Shown: positions 1 to 11,589, numbered from the stretch's first letter. The stretch is DNA of 64,000 bases from Ovis canadensis (GCF_042477335.2 NC_091246.1:209683501-209747500), one strand, 5' to 3'. Translations and numbers: made by a program. The notes: generated from the sequence alone by a model not told the origin.

Positions 1-1984
1 CAGGGAAACTGGCATGGAGAAATCAGCTCAAATAGGCCTTATTAATAAATAGCTCAGATTCACTGTCACACACAAGGTAGGGGATGGATGTGACATGGCG
101 CTGGGGATGGAAGATGGGGTGAAGGCAAAGAGGGGGATAAAATAACCAGAGTCACATGGATACAGTGAGACAAGGGCTGTTGAGCACATGTAAAGGACTG
201 GTTGATGCTGAGGTTCAGGGGGGAAAAAATCTTGTTTTGAACAAATCAATACCATATTTGTGCCATGGAAGTATGAAAAGTGAGGATGAAGCAGCCCCAA
301 ATGCTCACCAAGAGCACCTACCTTTTTGGAGATACAACCATCTGCAAAGTCTCTGATTTCCCAACACTCTGCCTTCTGCTCCTCTCAGGGCAGAGTGATG
401 TCAGTTTATGAAGCATAAGTGAACAAGGGTAATTTAGCTTTGAGGATTTCTCAACAGGCTTCCGATAATTGGAGACAGCCTGGTTGTTGTGAAGCTGAAG
501 CTAGAAGTTCCTGCCATCCCGCAAAACTGGGTTTAGAGGAACAGACTGACCGCCTCAGGGAAAAAAGAAAGAAACAGGAGTAACCGAAATCCCTTCCCCC
601 ACTTGGCAGGTAACTAATCATAAAAAGAAGAAGCAACAGTATTTAATACATGATTTCATGGCGTCAGAGTTCTATCCTGCTGGGATCCAGCTGTGGGGTT
701 GGTATTGCCAAGCTCCAGTCTTAGAGAGGGGAGCCTGCCTGGGCCAAGGGCACTGTGGAACCCAGGACAACTGGGTAGAGGCCTGGCCAGGAGCTTCTGA
801 AGGTGAATCATGCTGGTTGGTAAGTTTCCTTAAGCAAAGAGCTCACACGCACACACGTCCTTGATGGGGGACAAATTTCAATAAACATTTCCTTTTGAGC
901 AGAGTTCAAGGCACAGGCCAGCTTTCTCCCATGGAAAAGGCAGGAGCTAACAGAGATGCCTGCACCCTCAGGTTTTCTTGATGAAGTCCTTATGTTTCAT
1001 TATTTGCCACAAGTATTATAATATGTCCATGTTGAGATGAATGAGCCACCTAACATGGATACCACCCAGCTTATGGCTCCACCTCCTGCTGGAAAAAGTC
1101 TCTGAAATCCTTCAGCTTTGAAATAAGTCCTTCTTCCTATGCCCCCGACCAAGCCTTTGTGACAGTAGCCAGAGCTGTTTTCAATACTCTGCAGCTCAAG
1201 GCTGCATCTAAAGTGAGGATAGGCTCGGCATCCTCCAGGGAGGCTATCAGGCAGATGCTCACTGAATATCCCCCCTCTGCATGTCCATCACCAGGAGAGG
1301 CCCTGAGGGAGCACAGAGGAACCGAACCCAGAAGCTCCTGCCCTTGACAAATTCAGGATTTAGTGCGGGAGCCAGATGCCAAGGCAACTCACATGATAGC
1401 AGCTCCTGAATGGGGGCCACGGTTGCTAGGCAGCTGATTCAGAACAGTTATTCGAGTCAGGAAGTCAAGTCCTGCTTTTAGCTCTGCCCCTTGACATGTG
1501 AGATAAGTCACTTGTCTTGGGATCCTCTGCCTACAGTGTAATACATATAATTAGAGAATTACTTAACATCTCTCCTATAATGAGTTGCAGCTGCATATGC
1601 CCGGATATATTTTAATGATTCAGATTAAAAGAACATCATTTTGTTCCCAGATCATCTTGAGTAAGATCCAAGCAAGCACCTTTTCCCACCATCTTCACAG
1701 GTCATTATTATGTTTCTCTCGTCTCCTCCAAAATGCCATTCATGAATTCAGTAAGTATTTACTAAGAGAAGGAACAAAGGACTCATGCCACCATTTTGAT
1801 TTCTTGGAATCATCTGTTGGCTCCTCATGCTATAATGTTTAGCATTTAGACAACTCTGCCCTTCACTCTATCATGGACCCCTGCTTGATATCCAGTCCCC
1901 CCTTTTCTAGTAGTACCCCCTCAATGGCTTTAGGAACAACCCCTCCCTAGTGGATACAATCATCATGGTTCTTTTATACAATGG
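1..1984. other. Gene-free unique sequence
   Basis: No coding region, RNA gene or transposon is recognisable here. The short open frames on both strands (60-90 codons) have no family resemblance and no coding character. Confidence 0.6.
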
Positions 1985-2203
1985 GGGGCTTCCCAGTGGT
2001 AAAGAATCTGCCTGCCAGTGAAGGAGATACAAGAGATTCAGGTTCAGTCCCTGAGTCAGGAAGATATTCTGGAGGAGGAAATGGCAACCCACTCCAGTAT
2101 TCTTGCCTGGGAAATCTCATGGACAGAGAAGCCTGGCTGGTTACAGTCCATGGGATCACAAAGAGTCAGACAAAACTGATCATGCACACACACACACAGG
2201 TCT
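1985..2203 (+). mobile_element. Bov-tA SINE
   Basis: The tRNA-derived head (GGCTTCCCAGTGGTAAAGAA) is followed by the GGCAACCCACTCCAGTATTC block and the AAAGAGTCAGACA end, the order expected of the ruminant Bov-tA SINE. It ends in a short CA-rich tail at about 2186-2199. No target duplication was established. Confidence 0.9.
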
Positions 2204-2279
2204 AAGCTAGGCTAGAAACATAACATCAGAATTTCAGTCTGGAATGTTCTTGCAAATGATCAAAGTTCAACTGAGACAT

Positions 2280-3300
2280 TGTTCAGTCACTCAGTCATGT
2301 TCAACTCTGCAACCCCATGGACTGCCAGGTTCCCCTGTCCTTCACCATCTTCTGGAGCTTGCTCAAACTCATGTCCACTGAGTCAGTGATGCTATCCAAC
2401 CGTCTCATCCTCTGTTGTCCCCTTCTCCTACCACTTTCAATCTTTCCCAGCATCAAGGTCTTTTCCAGTGAGTTGGCTTTTTGCATCAGGTGGCCAAAGT
2501 ACTGGAGCTTCAGCTTCAGCATCAGTCCTTCCAATGAATATTCAGGACTGATTTCCTTTAGGATGGACTGGTTTGATCTCTTTGCTATCCAAAGACCAAA
2601 GAGTCTTCTCCAATACCACAGTTCAAAAGCATCAGTTCTTGGGAGCTCAGCCTTCTTTTTGGTCCAACTCTCACATTCATACATGACTGCTGGAAAAACC
2701 AACTTTGACTAGCCAGACCTTTGTTGGCAAAGTAATGTCTCTGCTTTTTCATATGCTGTCTAGGTTGGTCACAGCTTTTCTTCCAAGGAGCAAGTGTCTT
2801 TTAATTTCATGACTGCAGTCACCATCTGCACTGATTTTGGAGCCCAAGAAAATAAAGTCTCTCACTGTTTCCATTGTTTCCAATCTATTTGCCACGAAGT
2901 GGTGGGACCAGATGCCATGATCTTAGTTTTTTGAATGTTGAGTTTTAAGCCAGCTTTTTCACTCTCATCTTTCACCTTCATCAACAGACTCTTTAGTTCC
3001 TCTTCACTTTCTGCATAAGGGTGGTGTCTTCCGCATATCTGAGGTTATTGATATTTTACCTGGCAATCTTGATTCCAGCTTGTGCTTCATCCATCCCAGC
3101 ATTTCACACGATGTAGTCTGCATAGAAGTTAAATAAGCAGGGTGGCAATATACAGCCTTGACATACACCTTTCCCAATTTTAAACCAGTCCATTGTTCCA
3201 TGTCTGGTTCTAACTCGTGCTTCTTGACTTGCATACAGGTTTCTCAGGAGGCAGGTAAGGTGGTCTGGTATTCCCATCTCTTTAAGAATTTTCCAAAGTT
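2280..3300 (-). mobile_element. BovB LINE (RTE), 3' part, antisense
   Basis: The minus strand encodes the C-terminal part of BovB ORF2, with several frameshifts. The 133-residue frame at 2702-2301 reads 'FPAVMYECESWTKKKAE' and 'QQRMRRLDSITDSVDMSLS', as in the other BovB copies of the window. The 3' end of the element lies at the low coordinate, with the usual GTTCAGTCACTCAGTC start on the + strand. The copy is old (about 10% or more different by eye from the 19.5-21.5 kb copy). It continues after the L1 fragment at 3302-3445 and again after the L1 at 3667-6116. Confidence 0.92.
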
Positions 3301-3301
3301 T

Positions 3302-3445
3302 AGGGAGGGAGGTGGGAGGGAGGGTCAGAATGGGGAACACATGTATACCCATGGCTGACTCATGTGAATGTATAGCAAAACCCACCACAATATTGTAATT
3401 AGCCTCCAATTAAAATAAATTTTAAAAATAAAAAGGTTAAAAAAA
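3302..3445 (+). mobile_element. 5'-truncated L1 3' end inserted in BovB
   Basis: About 145 bp that do not belong to BovB. They begin in a G-rich GGGAGGGAGGTGGGAGGGAG stretch, continue into CAATATTGTAATTAGCCTCC and end in an A-rich tail, as in ruminant L1 3' ends. The host sequence AAGAATTTTCCAAAGTTTA (3284-3302) is repeated as AAGAATTTTCCACAGTTTA (3446-3464), a roughly 19-bp target-site duplication with one mismatch. Confidence 0.8.
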
Positions 3446-3666
3446 AAGAATTTTCCACAGTTTATTGTGATCCACACAGGCGAAGGCTTTAGCATAGTCA
3501 ATGAAGCAGAAGTAGATGTTTTTCTGGAATTCTTTTTCGATGCTTTTTCGATGATCCAACGGATGTTGGCAATTTGATCTCTGGTTCCTCTGCCTTTTCT
3601 AAATCCACCTTAAACATCTGGGATTTCTTGGTTCCCATACTATTGAAGCCTAGCTTGGAGAATTTT
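3446..3666 (-). mobile_element. BovB LINE, reverse-transcriptase segment
   Basis: Continuation of the BovB copy begun at 2280. On the minus strand it matches the reverse-transcriptase stretch around 'DYAKAFDCVDHKK' and 'FRKGRG' of the better-preserved copies, but a short local duplication (CGATGCTTTTTCGATG near 3537-3553) and frameshifts break the frame. It stops at the L1 insertion site. Confidence 0.9.
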
Positions 3667-6116
3667 TTTTTTTTTTTATTGAAGTTTCTTTTTTTTTTCT
3701 CTTATCTTTATTTATTTTTTTATTTTAGTTTTTTATTTTTTAAATTTTAAAATCTTTAATTCTTACATGCATTCCCAAACATGAACCCCCCTCCCACCTC
3801 CCTCCCCATAACATCTTTCTGGGTCATCCCCATGCACCAGCCCCAAGCATGCTGCATCCTGCGTCAGACATAGACTGGCGATTCAATTCACATGATAGTA
3901 TACATGTTAGAATGTCATTCTCCCAAATCATCCCACCCTCTCCCTCTCCCTCTGAGTCCAAAAGTCCGTTATACACATCTGTGTCTCTTTCCCTGTCTTG
4001 CATACAGGGTCGTCATTGCCATCTTCCTAAATTCCATATATATGTGTTAGTATACTGTATTGGTGTTTTTCTTTCTGGCTTACTTCACTCTGTATAATCG
4101 GCTCCAGTTTCATCCATCTCATCAGAACTGATTCAAATGAATTCTTTTTAACTGCTGAGTAATACTCCATTGTGTATATGTACCACAGCTTGCTTATCCA
4201 TTCATCTGCTGATGGACATCTAGGTTGTTTCCATGTCCTGGCTATTATAAACAGTGCTGCGATGAACATTGGGGTACATGTGTCTCTTTCAATTCTGGTT
4301 TCCTCAGTGTGTATGCCCAGCAGTGGGATTGCTGGGTCATAAGGTAGTTCTATTTGCAATTTTTTAAGGAATCTCCACACTGTTCTCCATAGTGGCTGTA
4401 CTAGTTTGCATTCCCACCAACAGTGTAGGAGGGTTCCCTTTTCTCCACACCCCCTCCAGCATTTATTGCTTGCAGATTTTTGGATCGCAGCCATTCTGAC
4501 TGGTGTGAAGTGGTACCTCATTGTGGTTTTGATTTGCATTTCTCTAATAATGAGTGATGTTGAGCATCTTTTCATGTGTTTGTTAGCCATCCGTATGTCT
4601 TCTTTGGAGAAATGTCTATTTAGTTCTTTGGCCCATTTTTTGATTGGGTCGTTTATTTTTCTGGAATTGAGCTGCATAAGTTGCTTGTATATTTTTGAGA
4701 TTAGTTGTTTGTCAGTTGCTTCATTTGCTATTATTTTCTCCCATTCAGAAGGCTGTCTTTTCACCTTGCTTATATTTTCCTTTGTTGTGCAGAAGCTTTT
4801 AATTTTAATTAGATCCCATTTGTTTATTTTTGCTTTTATTTCCAGAATTCTGGGAGGTGGATCATAGAGGATCCTGCTGTGATTTATGTCTGAGAGTGTT
4901 TTGCCTATGTTCTCCTCTAGGAGTTTTATAGTTTCTGATCTTACATTTAGATCTTTAATCCATTTTGAGTTTATTTTTGTGTGCGGTGTTAGAAAGTGAT
5001 CTAGTTTCATTCTTTTACAAGTGGTTGACCAGTTTTCCCAGCACCACTTGTTAAAGAGGTTGTCTTTACTCCATTGTATATTCTTGCCTCCTTTGTCAAA
5101 GATAAGGTGTCCATATGTGTGTGGATTTATCTCTGGGCTTTCTATTTTGTTCCATTGATCTATATGTCTGTCTTTGTGCCAGTACCATACTGTCTTGATG
5201 ACTGTGGCTTTGTAATAGAGCCTGAAGTCAGGCAAGTTGATTCCTCCAGTTCCATTCTTCTTTCTCAAGATTGCTTTGGCTATTCGAGGTTTTTTGTATT
5301 TCCATACAAATCTTGAAATTATTTGTTCTAGTTCTGTGAAAAATGTGGCTGGTAGCTTGATAGGGATTGCATTGAATTTGTAAATTGCTTTGGGTAGTAT
5401 ACTCATTTTCACTATATTGATTCTTCCGATCCATGAACATGGTATATTTCTCCATCTATTAGTGTCCTCTTTGATTTCTTTCATCAGTGTTTTATAGTTT
5501 TCTATATATAGGTCTTTAGTTTCTTTAGGTAGATATATTCCTAAGTATTTTATTCTTTTCGTTGCAATGGTGAATGGAATTGTTTCCTTAATTTCTTTTT
5601 CTACTTTCTCATTATTCGTGTATAGGAATGCAAGGGATTTCTGTGTGTTGATTTTATATCCTGCAACTTTACTATATTCATTGATTAGCTCTAGTAATTT
5701 TCTGGTGGAGTCTTTAGGGTTTTCCATGTAGAGGATCATGTCATCTGCAAACAGTGAGAGTTTTACTTCTTCTTTTCCAATTTGGATTCCTTTTATTTCT
5801 TTTTCTGCTCTGATTGCTGTGGCCAAAACTTCCAGAACTATGTTGAATAGTAGCGGTGAAAGTGGACACCCTTGTCTTGTTCCTGACTTTAGGGGAAATG
5901 CTTTCAATTTTTCACCATTGAGGATAATGTTTGCTGTGGGTTTGTCATAGATAGCTTTTATTATGTTGAGGTATGTTCCTTCTATTCCTGCTTTCTGGAG
6001 GGTTTTTATCATAAATGGATGTTGAATTTTGTCAAAGGCCTTCTCTGCATCTATTGAGATAATCATATGGTTTTTATTTTTCAATTTGTTAATGTGGTGA
6101 ATTACATTGATTGATT
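3667..6116 (-). mobile_element. L1 (bovine type), 5'-truncated, antisense
   Basis: The element is about 2.45 kb on the minus strand. Its poly(A) end is the T-rich stretch at 3662-3740, and its 3' UTR lies at about 3740-4026. It carries the C-terminal half of ORF2 without interruption. Identical 16-bp host sequence TAGCTTGGAGAATTTT flanks it at 3651-3666 and 6117-6132, so the target duplication is preserved; the T run makes one edge ambiguous. Intact ORF and intact duplication suggest a fairly recent insertion. The 5' half (ORF1 and the ORF2 endonuclease) is missing, so it cannot move by itself. Confidence 0.93.
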
Positions 6117-6180
6117 TAGCTTGGAGAATTTTGAGCATTACTTTGCTAGCATGTGGAATGAGTGCAACTGCGTATATCAA
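4027..6180 (-). pseudogene. BovB/L1 hybrid reading frame (L1 ORF2 C-terminal half)
   Basis: A 717-codon open frame. Residues 1-21 (ending '[11 protein letters not shown]') come from the host BovB reverse transcriptase; from about residue 22 the sequence is L1 ORF2. L1 reverse-transcriptase motif A (SIDAEKAFD, residues 42-50), the '[12 protein letters not shown]' motif (102-113) and motif C (FADD, 144-147) are present. The thumb and cysteine-rich C-terminal regions follow, ending at the normal-looking terminus 'THIYGI'. The endonuclease domain is absent. The fusion arose because L1 landed in frame inside BovB; nothing suggests it is expressed. Both parents are LINE polymerases used for target-primed reverse transcription. 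Confidence 0.9.
6117..6175 (-). mobile_element. BovB LINE, 5' remnant beyond the L1
   Basis: After the right-hand target duplication the sequence GAGCATTACTTTGCTAGCAT resumes BovB exactly where the left part stopped, then loses similarity near 6170. This marks the 5' truncation of the host BovB copy. Confidence 0.85.
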
Positions 6181-6400
6181 CTGAGACTACAGTATCCCAA
6201 AGAGATTATTCCTTAGCTCCTGCTGCCAGGACCCCAGGACCTGCTCTGACTTCTCTCCTCTCTGAACCTGTGTTTTCTGCTTTACCTTTAGCTTTCTGAC
6301 CTACCTTCATATCCTCAATAAATATATTTTGGGCTTAAATGAATTGGAGTTGGTTTCTTTTGCTTGCAATTGAAGTAGTCTATCCACCACACATACCTTC
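6176..6400 (+). repeat. Possible LTR 3' remnant
   Basis: A poly(A)-signal-like AATAAATATATTTTGGGC near 6319 is followed by GGAGTTGGTTTCTTTTGCTTGCAA. This resembles the ends of old mammalian LTRs. The family is not identified. Confidence 0.3.
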
Positions 6401-6559
6401 AGATTATTACACTAAGATTCCAAAGTGAAAAAAGAGAAGGGAAATTTCAGAGTTAAGGAAGTTTTCAAAATCTAGTCCAATACTTTTGTTTTGCAGATCA
6501 TCAGACCCAGAGGAGTTAGGCGACTTGACCAAAATCCTAACATTTGTTGGTAACAGTGA
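6401..6559. other. Short unique stretch
   Basis: Nothing recognised between the LTR-like remnant and the CHR SINE. Confidence 0.5.
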
Positions 6560-6715
6560 AGCCTATAGCCCATGCTCTGCAACAAGAGAAGCCACCGCAA
6601 TGAGAAGTCCATGCATTGCAACTAGAGAGTAGCCCCCACTCACTGTAACTAGAGAAAGCCCGCATGCAGCAACAAAGAACCCAGCGCAGCCAAAAATAAT
6701 TTTTTTAAAAAGCTA
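6560..6715 (+). mobile_element. CHR SINE (cetartiodactyl), 3' part
   Basis: Diagnostic segments of the CHR family are present: CATGCTCTGCAACAAGAGAA, AGAGTAGCCCCCACTCACTG and AGAAAGCCCGCATGCAGCAA, ending in an A-rich tail after GCAGCCAAAAATAA. The tRNA-related head is missing. Confidence 0.85.
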
Positions 6716-7010
6716 CTTAACAATGAAATACAGCCATCAAGAAACTCATCAAATTAGAGGATTAGTAATATGAAAGTTTGATTAAAGAGACTAGCAGTAA
6801 CACTGAATCCAGAGAACTAAACCTCTGAAGAAATAAATAAATGCAAATCAGAAGGTAGGTATTATAAATCCAAACAAATTTAAAATAATAGAAGTATCAA
6901 AAATTGGGAGACAGGAAGAAATACGACAGCACCAAAACATCTAGTCACCTTATAGGAAGTCAATCAAAACTGCCCACCCAAACTTATTTTCATCATCGCT
7001 TTTTCTTACC
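6716..7010. other. Unique AT-rich sequence
   Basis: No gene or repeat recognised. Confidence 0.5.
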
Positions 7011-7145
7011 CTTGTTGTTGTTCAGTCATTAAGTCATGTCTGACTCTCTGGACTCCATGGACAGCAGCAGGCCAGGCTTCCCTGTCCTTCACTCCCTCCT
7101 GAAGTTCACCCAAGGTCATGTCCCTCATGTCATTTCTTAACCTGG
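7011..7145 (-). mobile_element. BovB/Bov-A 3' end fragment
   Basis: TTGTTGTTGTTCAGTCATTA followed by GTCATGTCTGACTCTCTGGA is the antisense 3' end shared by BovB and the Bov-A SINEs. Only about 130 bp remain, so the parent family cannot be told apart. Confidence 0.75.
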
Positions 7146-7420
7146 GAGTGATCTTTTAGGAATTAACATATCTTATCATTCAGGAACAGATACTTGAAGT
7201 TCATCCATTTCAACTAAGTGCTTTTCTTCTGTTAAGTTTGTAAAACCAAACCTAATGTTTTAAATTACTTTTAAAAGCATGCATAATATGATCCTATTAC
7301 TACAAAATTATTGCTGCCCTCTCCCCTTATTCTTTCTCTCTCTTTAGAATATACTTACTATATGTTGTATATTCATTATTTTTGAATAGTAATAGTAGCA
7401 ATAGGTAATTCTTATTATCT
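7146..7420. other. Unique AT-rich sequence
   Basis: No gene or repeat recognised. Confidence 0.5.
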
Positions 7421-8009
7421 GTTTGCTTTGTTGTGTTGTTGTTGTGCCCGCCTCTTGGCAACCCTATGGACTGCAGCATGCCAGGCTCCTCTGTCCTCCA
7501 CTATCTCCTGGAGTTCGCTCAGATTCATGTCCTTTGAGTCATCCAGTGATCTCATCCTCTGTCCCCCCTTCTCCTTTTACCACTTTCACGGTCTTTTCCA
7601 GTGAGTTGTCTCTTCACATCAGGTAGCCAAAGTATTGGAGCTTCAGCTTCAGCATCAGTCCTTCCAGTGAATATTTAGGGTTGATTTCCTTTAGGATTGA
7701 CTGGTTTGATCTCCTTGCTGTCTAAGGGACTCTTAGGAGTCTTCTCTGGCAACACAATTCGAAAGCATCAATTCTTTGGCGCTCAGCCTTCTTTTTGGTC
7801 CAACTCTCACATCCATATATGACCGCTGGAAAAACTATAGCTTTGACTATATGTACCTTTGTTAGCAAAGTGATATCTCTGCTTTTTAATACACTATCTA
7901 GGTTTGTGATAGCTTTTCTTCCAAGGAGCAAGTGTCTTTTAATTTCATGGTTTCAGTCACCATCAGAAGTGATTTTGAAACCCAAGAGAAGAAAATCTGT
8001 CACTGCTTC
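7421..8009 (-). mobile_element. BovB LINE 3' part, joined to RPS15A pseudogene
   Basis: About 590 bp of antisense BovB 3' region. The minus-strand frame at 7931-7722 reads 'MLLGRKAITNLDSVLKSRDI' and 'FPAVIYGCESWTKKKAE'. Its 5' edge on the minus strand abuts the 3' end of the RPS15A processed pseudogene with no A-tail between them. Confidence 0.9.
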
Positions 8010-8453
8010 CTCTGAGGCATTTTATTTGCATGTATGTATTACATCCCTAGAAAAAGAATCCAAGGATTTCCCTCCTGTGTGTTTTCACAGTCCATGATGA
8101 CAGCTGAGGTTGTCAGTACAGTGAAACCAAACTGATGGGAGGGGTACAGGTTATTCTGCCATTATTCTAGATCTTTGAGTTACACATCAAATCTGGGGCT
8201 GATCACTCCAGTTACTTAGCCTGCCTGTGAGGTTCACAGCAATTTTCCCAGCCCTGTGATCACTGATGATTTCAAATTCTCCAATGTAACCATGCTTCAT
8301 CATCTCAGTTAGAAACCTGATAATGACTTTGGAGCATGGCCTAATAATCACCTGGCATTTGCTTCTCTTTTCAGCATTGATGATACCCTTGAGAGCATCA
8401 GCCAGGACATTCATGCACACCATTATGGCAGCAAGGAAAGATAGCGGAAAGAG
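8010..8453 (-). pseudogene. RPS15A processed pseudogene
   Basis: An intronless copy of the cytosolic small-subunit ribosomal protein mRNA. From the ATG at 8423-8421 the translation gives '[18 protein letters not shown]', '[20 protein letters not shown]', '[17 protein letters not shown]' and 'VNLTGRL', matching RPS15A residues from the start to about 70. The frame is then lost to small deletions, and a further short deletion occurs near the C-terminal coding part. The end 'ILGFFF' plus stop can still be made out near 8046-8065. The copy reaches upstream to a CTCTTTCC pyrimidine start (8453), typical of a ribosomal-protein mRNA 5' end. It reaches downstream to an AATAAA signal (reverse strand, 8026-8021). 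It is not functional as protein. Confidence 0.93.
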
Positions 8454-8695
8454 CATATTACCTTTACTACACTGTGTCAAGCACTATGTTAAGTGCTTTG
8501 TATGCATCTAGATACTTGATACTTGTAAGATTATTAAAGGGTAGATACTATCATCACCCCCATTTTACAGATGAGGAAACAAACATAGAGATGCTTCCTA
8601 TCATGGCACAAGTAGTAACTGGAGGAACTAAGAGTCAGACTCAAGACTTCAGGCTCAAAAGTCCACGCTCTTAGCCATCACCCTATATTGCTTGT
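8454..8695 (+). repeat. MIR SINE
   Basis: An almost complete MIR: CAAGCACTATGTTAAGTGCT, then CATCACCCCCATTTTACAGA with TGAGGAAAC, and AAGTCCACGCTCTTAGCCAT near the end. Confidence 0.9.
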
Positions 8696-11589
8696 CCACA
8701 AGTAGGTAGGTAGGTCATTCTTTGCTGTCCCTGTACATTAAATTTTTAACTGATGATTATGTGTCATTTTTTTAAAATGTCATTACCTAACTATAAAAGA
8801 GCTCATACTTGGAAGACAGGATGAATACTCCAGGTATCATATAGGCCCACTGAGCAGAGCCTAAAATAGCCCCCCATACATCCTCCTCCTGACTACTCAT
8901 CTAGGTGACTTCTGTGGGGGTGGGGAGCGGTGTTCAGAGGATCAACTCCTTCACAAACTAGCACAGGCTTTGAACAATAGGTGGTCTGAGACTTTAAAAA
9001 TAATCATTGCACAAGAGTTGAGTTGAAATTCAAAATAGTGTACCTGTGTTTTACTGGCTTTGGACAGATTAGCTGGAGGAAATATGCACCCTTAAGAGAT
9101 TGCCTCAGTGAGAGAAGAAAATGTGTAATCAACAAAAGGTTGAAAAAGTCCCAGGTGTAGGCAGTCACGGGTCCGGGTTGCTGTATCTCTAAACCATTTG
9201 CTGGACTGACACAGAACCGTTTCAAATGATGTAACTTAACCAGTGCGATGCCGTTCAAGCACTATATGATAAGGGTGGTAAGGGGGGTGCTCCTAGGAGG
9301 GTGGAGGAACAGCTGTTTCTGTCACCTGGGAAGGGCACCCACATGCAAACCCCATCTCTTCGACAACGATGCTAAAGTCCCGCTGCCACTGTCACTCGCC
9401 TGCAAAACTCATGACTAAAGGGGAGAAGGAGAGGAAACGCCTAGCCCCTGCAACAGAAAAACTGGGAGAGGGACAGAGCAAGTTAATAAATAAAACAAGA
9501 GCCCGAAGGGAAGAGCTGCTTTGTCAGAATATAAATATTTCCCTTCCCCTTTTATCTTTAATGTAGTGTGAGAAGCTTATTAAAGGGAAACGCATCTCTG
9601 TCCCTGGAGCCCTCACACAAGCCTTGCGGGGAGCTGCCTGCCAAACGGGCTCGCCTAGCCCCACGCTTATAAACTCTTCCCTGCTGGAAGTGAGCATGCC
9701 GTGCAGAGCAATAAAGAAGGGCTGAGGGAAGAAAGGGAAGCCATTGTGGCCATTACGATCTTTATCTCGATGGGCCTGGTGTCATGTTATGTTAATCGCC
9801 GGGTGATGCTGAGAGACTGAGAACGCCTATCTGCTCAAAGGCTTGGCTTCAGATTCCAAGGAACGCTGGCACTGCTAGCCTTACTCCACTCCATTAAAGA
9901 GGTCAATATCCAAAATTTAGACAAAGGGGAATTTGTCTCCAAGAGTAAGACAGACATAAAAGCTGACAGGGGGAAGGGGCCAGGAGGTCCTGTAAGTACG
10001 CCTCCTCCAAGGAGCCCATCAGACCTCACACCTCCAAGAAGACAGCCAGCCTGGGCAGTCTCCATGTCCAACCTTCCTGCTCCCAGAAACATCATTATCC
10101 CAATAGCACAGAATTCCACTCTCCATGTCTTTTTCCCAAAAGCTCTAAAAAGAGGATGGAACCTTCACAGCCTGCAAAGCAACTCAGGCTAGCCCAGAGC
10201 CTTGCTCACAGCAGGTACCCAAGAAGCTTAAATGGCGTGACTCAGGGTCTGTGCTGGCCCTGTTTATCACTGTATGTGTAGATACATACAGTATACGTAT
10301 GCACACAAACACAAGCACCTAGCACAGCACCTAGTGCGCACGGTTTGGGATGGAAGAAGTGAACACACACATCTGGGGGCAGTGAAGATGTCTTTTTGGT
10401 TGGCTATCTTCATTGCCTCTTCAAAGGATCTCAGTTCTGATAAAGACTGGGGTTCCACAGCACTCTGGGACTATCACATCTTTGCTGACCATTTAGAGGT
10501 ACTCAGCCATGTGATTACACAAGAAAAAGCCATCCATTCATCAGGCACCATAGGCTAGCCAAAGGCGGATGGGGGCATGGGTTGGAGACAGCTAGAAACA
10601 GCTGCCCAGAGGTGCTGGAGACTTCATTCCTCTGGATTGAGCTTGCCCAGGGGAGCTGGTCCCCACTGCTGTATACTATATACTACAAACACGCCTAGTA
10701 TACACATGCGTTTTTATTTCTACAATGTAATTAATGGAGGGGACAGAATATTTTTTAATCAGCATTTCTGGCTCTCTCGCCAGGGTATTTGTATATCCTT
10801 TGCACTTAGCAAGGGTTTTCTGCCATTTCCAACCCACCAGGAATCACGTAATCATCCCTCCTGAGCAACCTTCTCTGTATCCCCGTTCAGGCCCCTCCCC
10901 AGTACAGTCTTTTTTGGTCTCGTCCTCACTAATTTTGTGTGTCTGGTTCCCTTTCCCACTGAACCCCATCTAGGCTGAAATAAAGACTCAACTACAAATC
11001 AGAGGGCTCAGTCATTGCTATTCCACTGAGCTCACCACTTTCGGTCCCAATTACATCTTATGGCAATGTCTGTGTTACAGGGAAGTGTATAATTCAAGGA
11101 TGATGAGCCATCCTTAGCTGGTTCCTAGGGAATTCCCTGCCCACTTTTCTAAACATTGCCTAAGAGCTATTTACAATACCTGATTTCATATTCCGCCTCC
11201 TGCATAAGCCCTGTCCGGCCTCCCCTTGGCCTCAGCCACTCTGGGGGCCTGGAATCTTGAGAGGGTCTGCTTCCAATGTTCCCACCAACAGGCCAGAGGA
11301 GGAGGTGAGGGGGAAGGGCTGCATGCACATATCCAAGGGGCGGCTGTGTGGGAGAGGGATTAAATTTATACTGTGAAGATCAATGGAAGCCTTGGAGAGG
11401 CAGATTTTAGTTCAATATAATGAAGGACTTTTTAACAATTAAAGCTGTCAGAAAAATGGAAGGGAACCCTTTTAGAGACCCCTCTCTCCCTGGAGTTCAA
11501 GGAGGAGTGAGCTCTCTCCAGCCAGAACTGCCTGATGGCCAGCAACACACACACCTCCCATTTGTCAGTGTGATTAAGCAATGCCTCCA
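8696..11589. other. Gene-free unique sequence with a conserved-looking core
   Basis: No exon or transposon is recognised. The part at about 9480-9800 is repeat-free and contains scattered CpGs and homeobox/SOX-like short motifs; it is listed as a regulatory candidate among the findings. Confidence 0.5.

Noticed and set aside
4406..4867. 153-codon hydrophobic + frame inside the antisense L1
   Set aside because: Reverse complement of L1 ORF2 gives Leu/Ile/Phe-rich chance frames; not a membrane protein gene.
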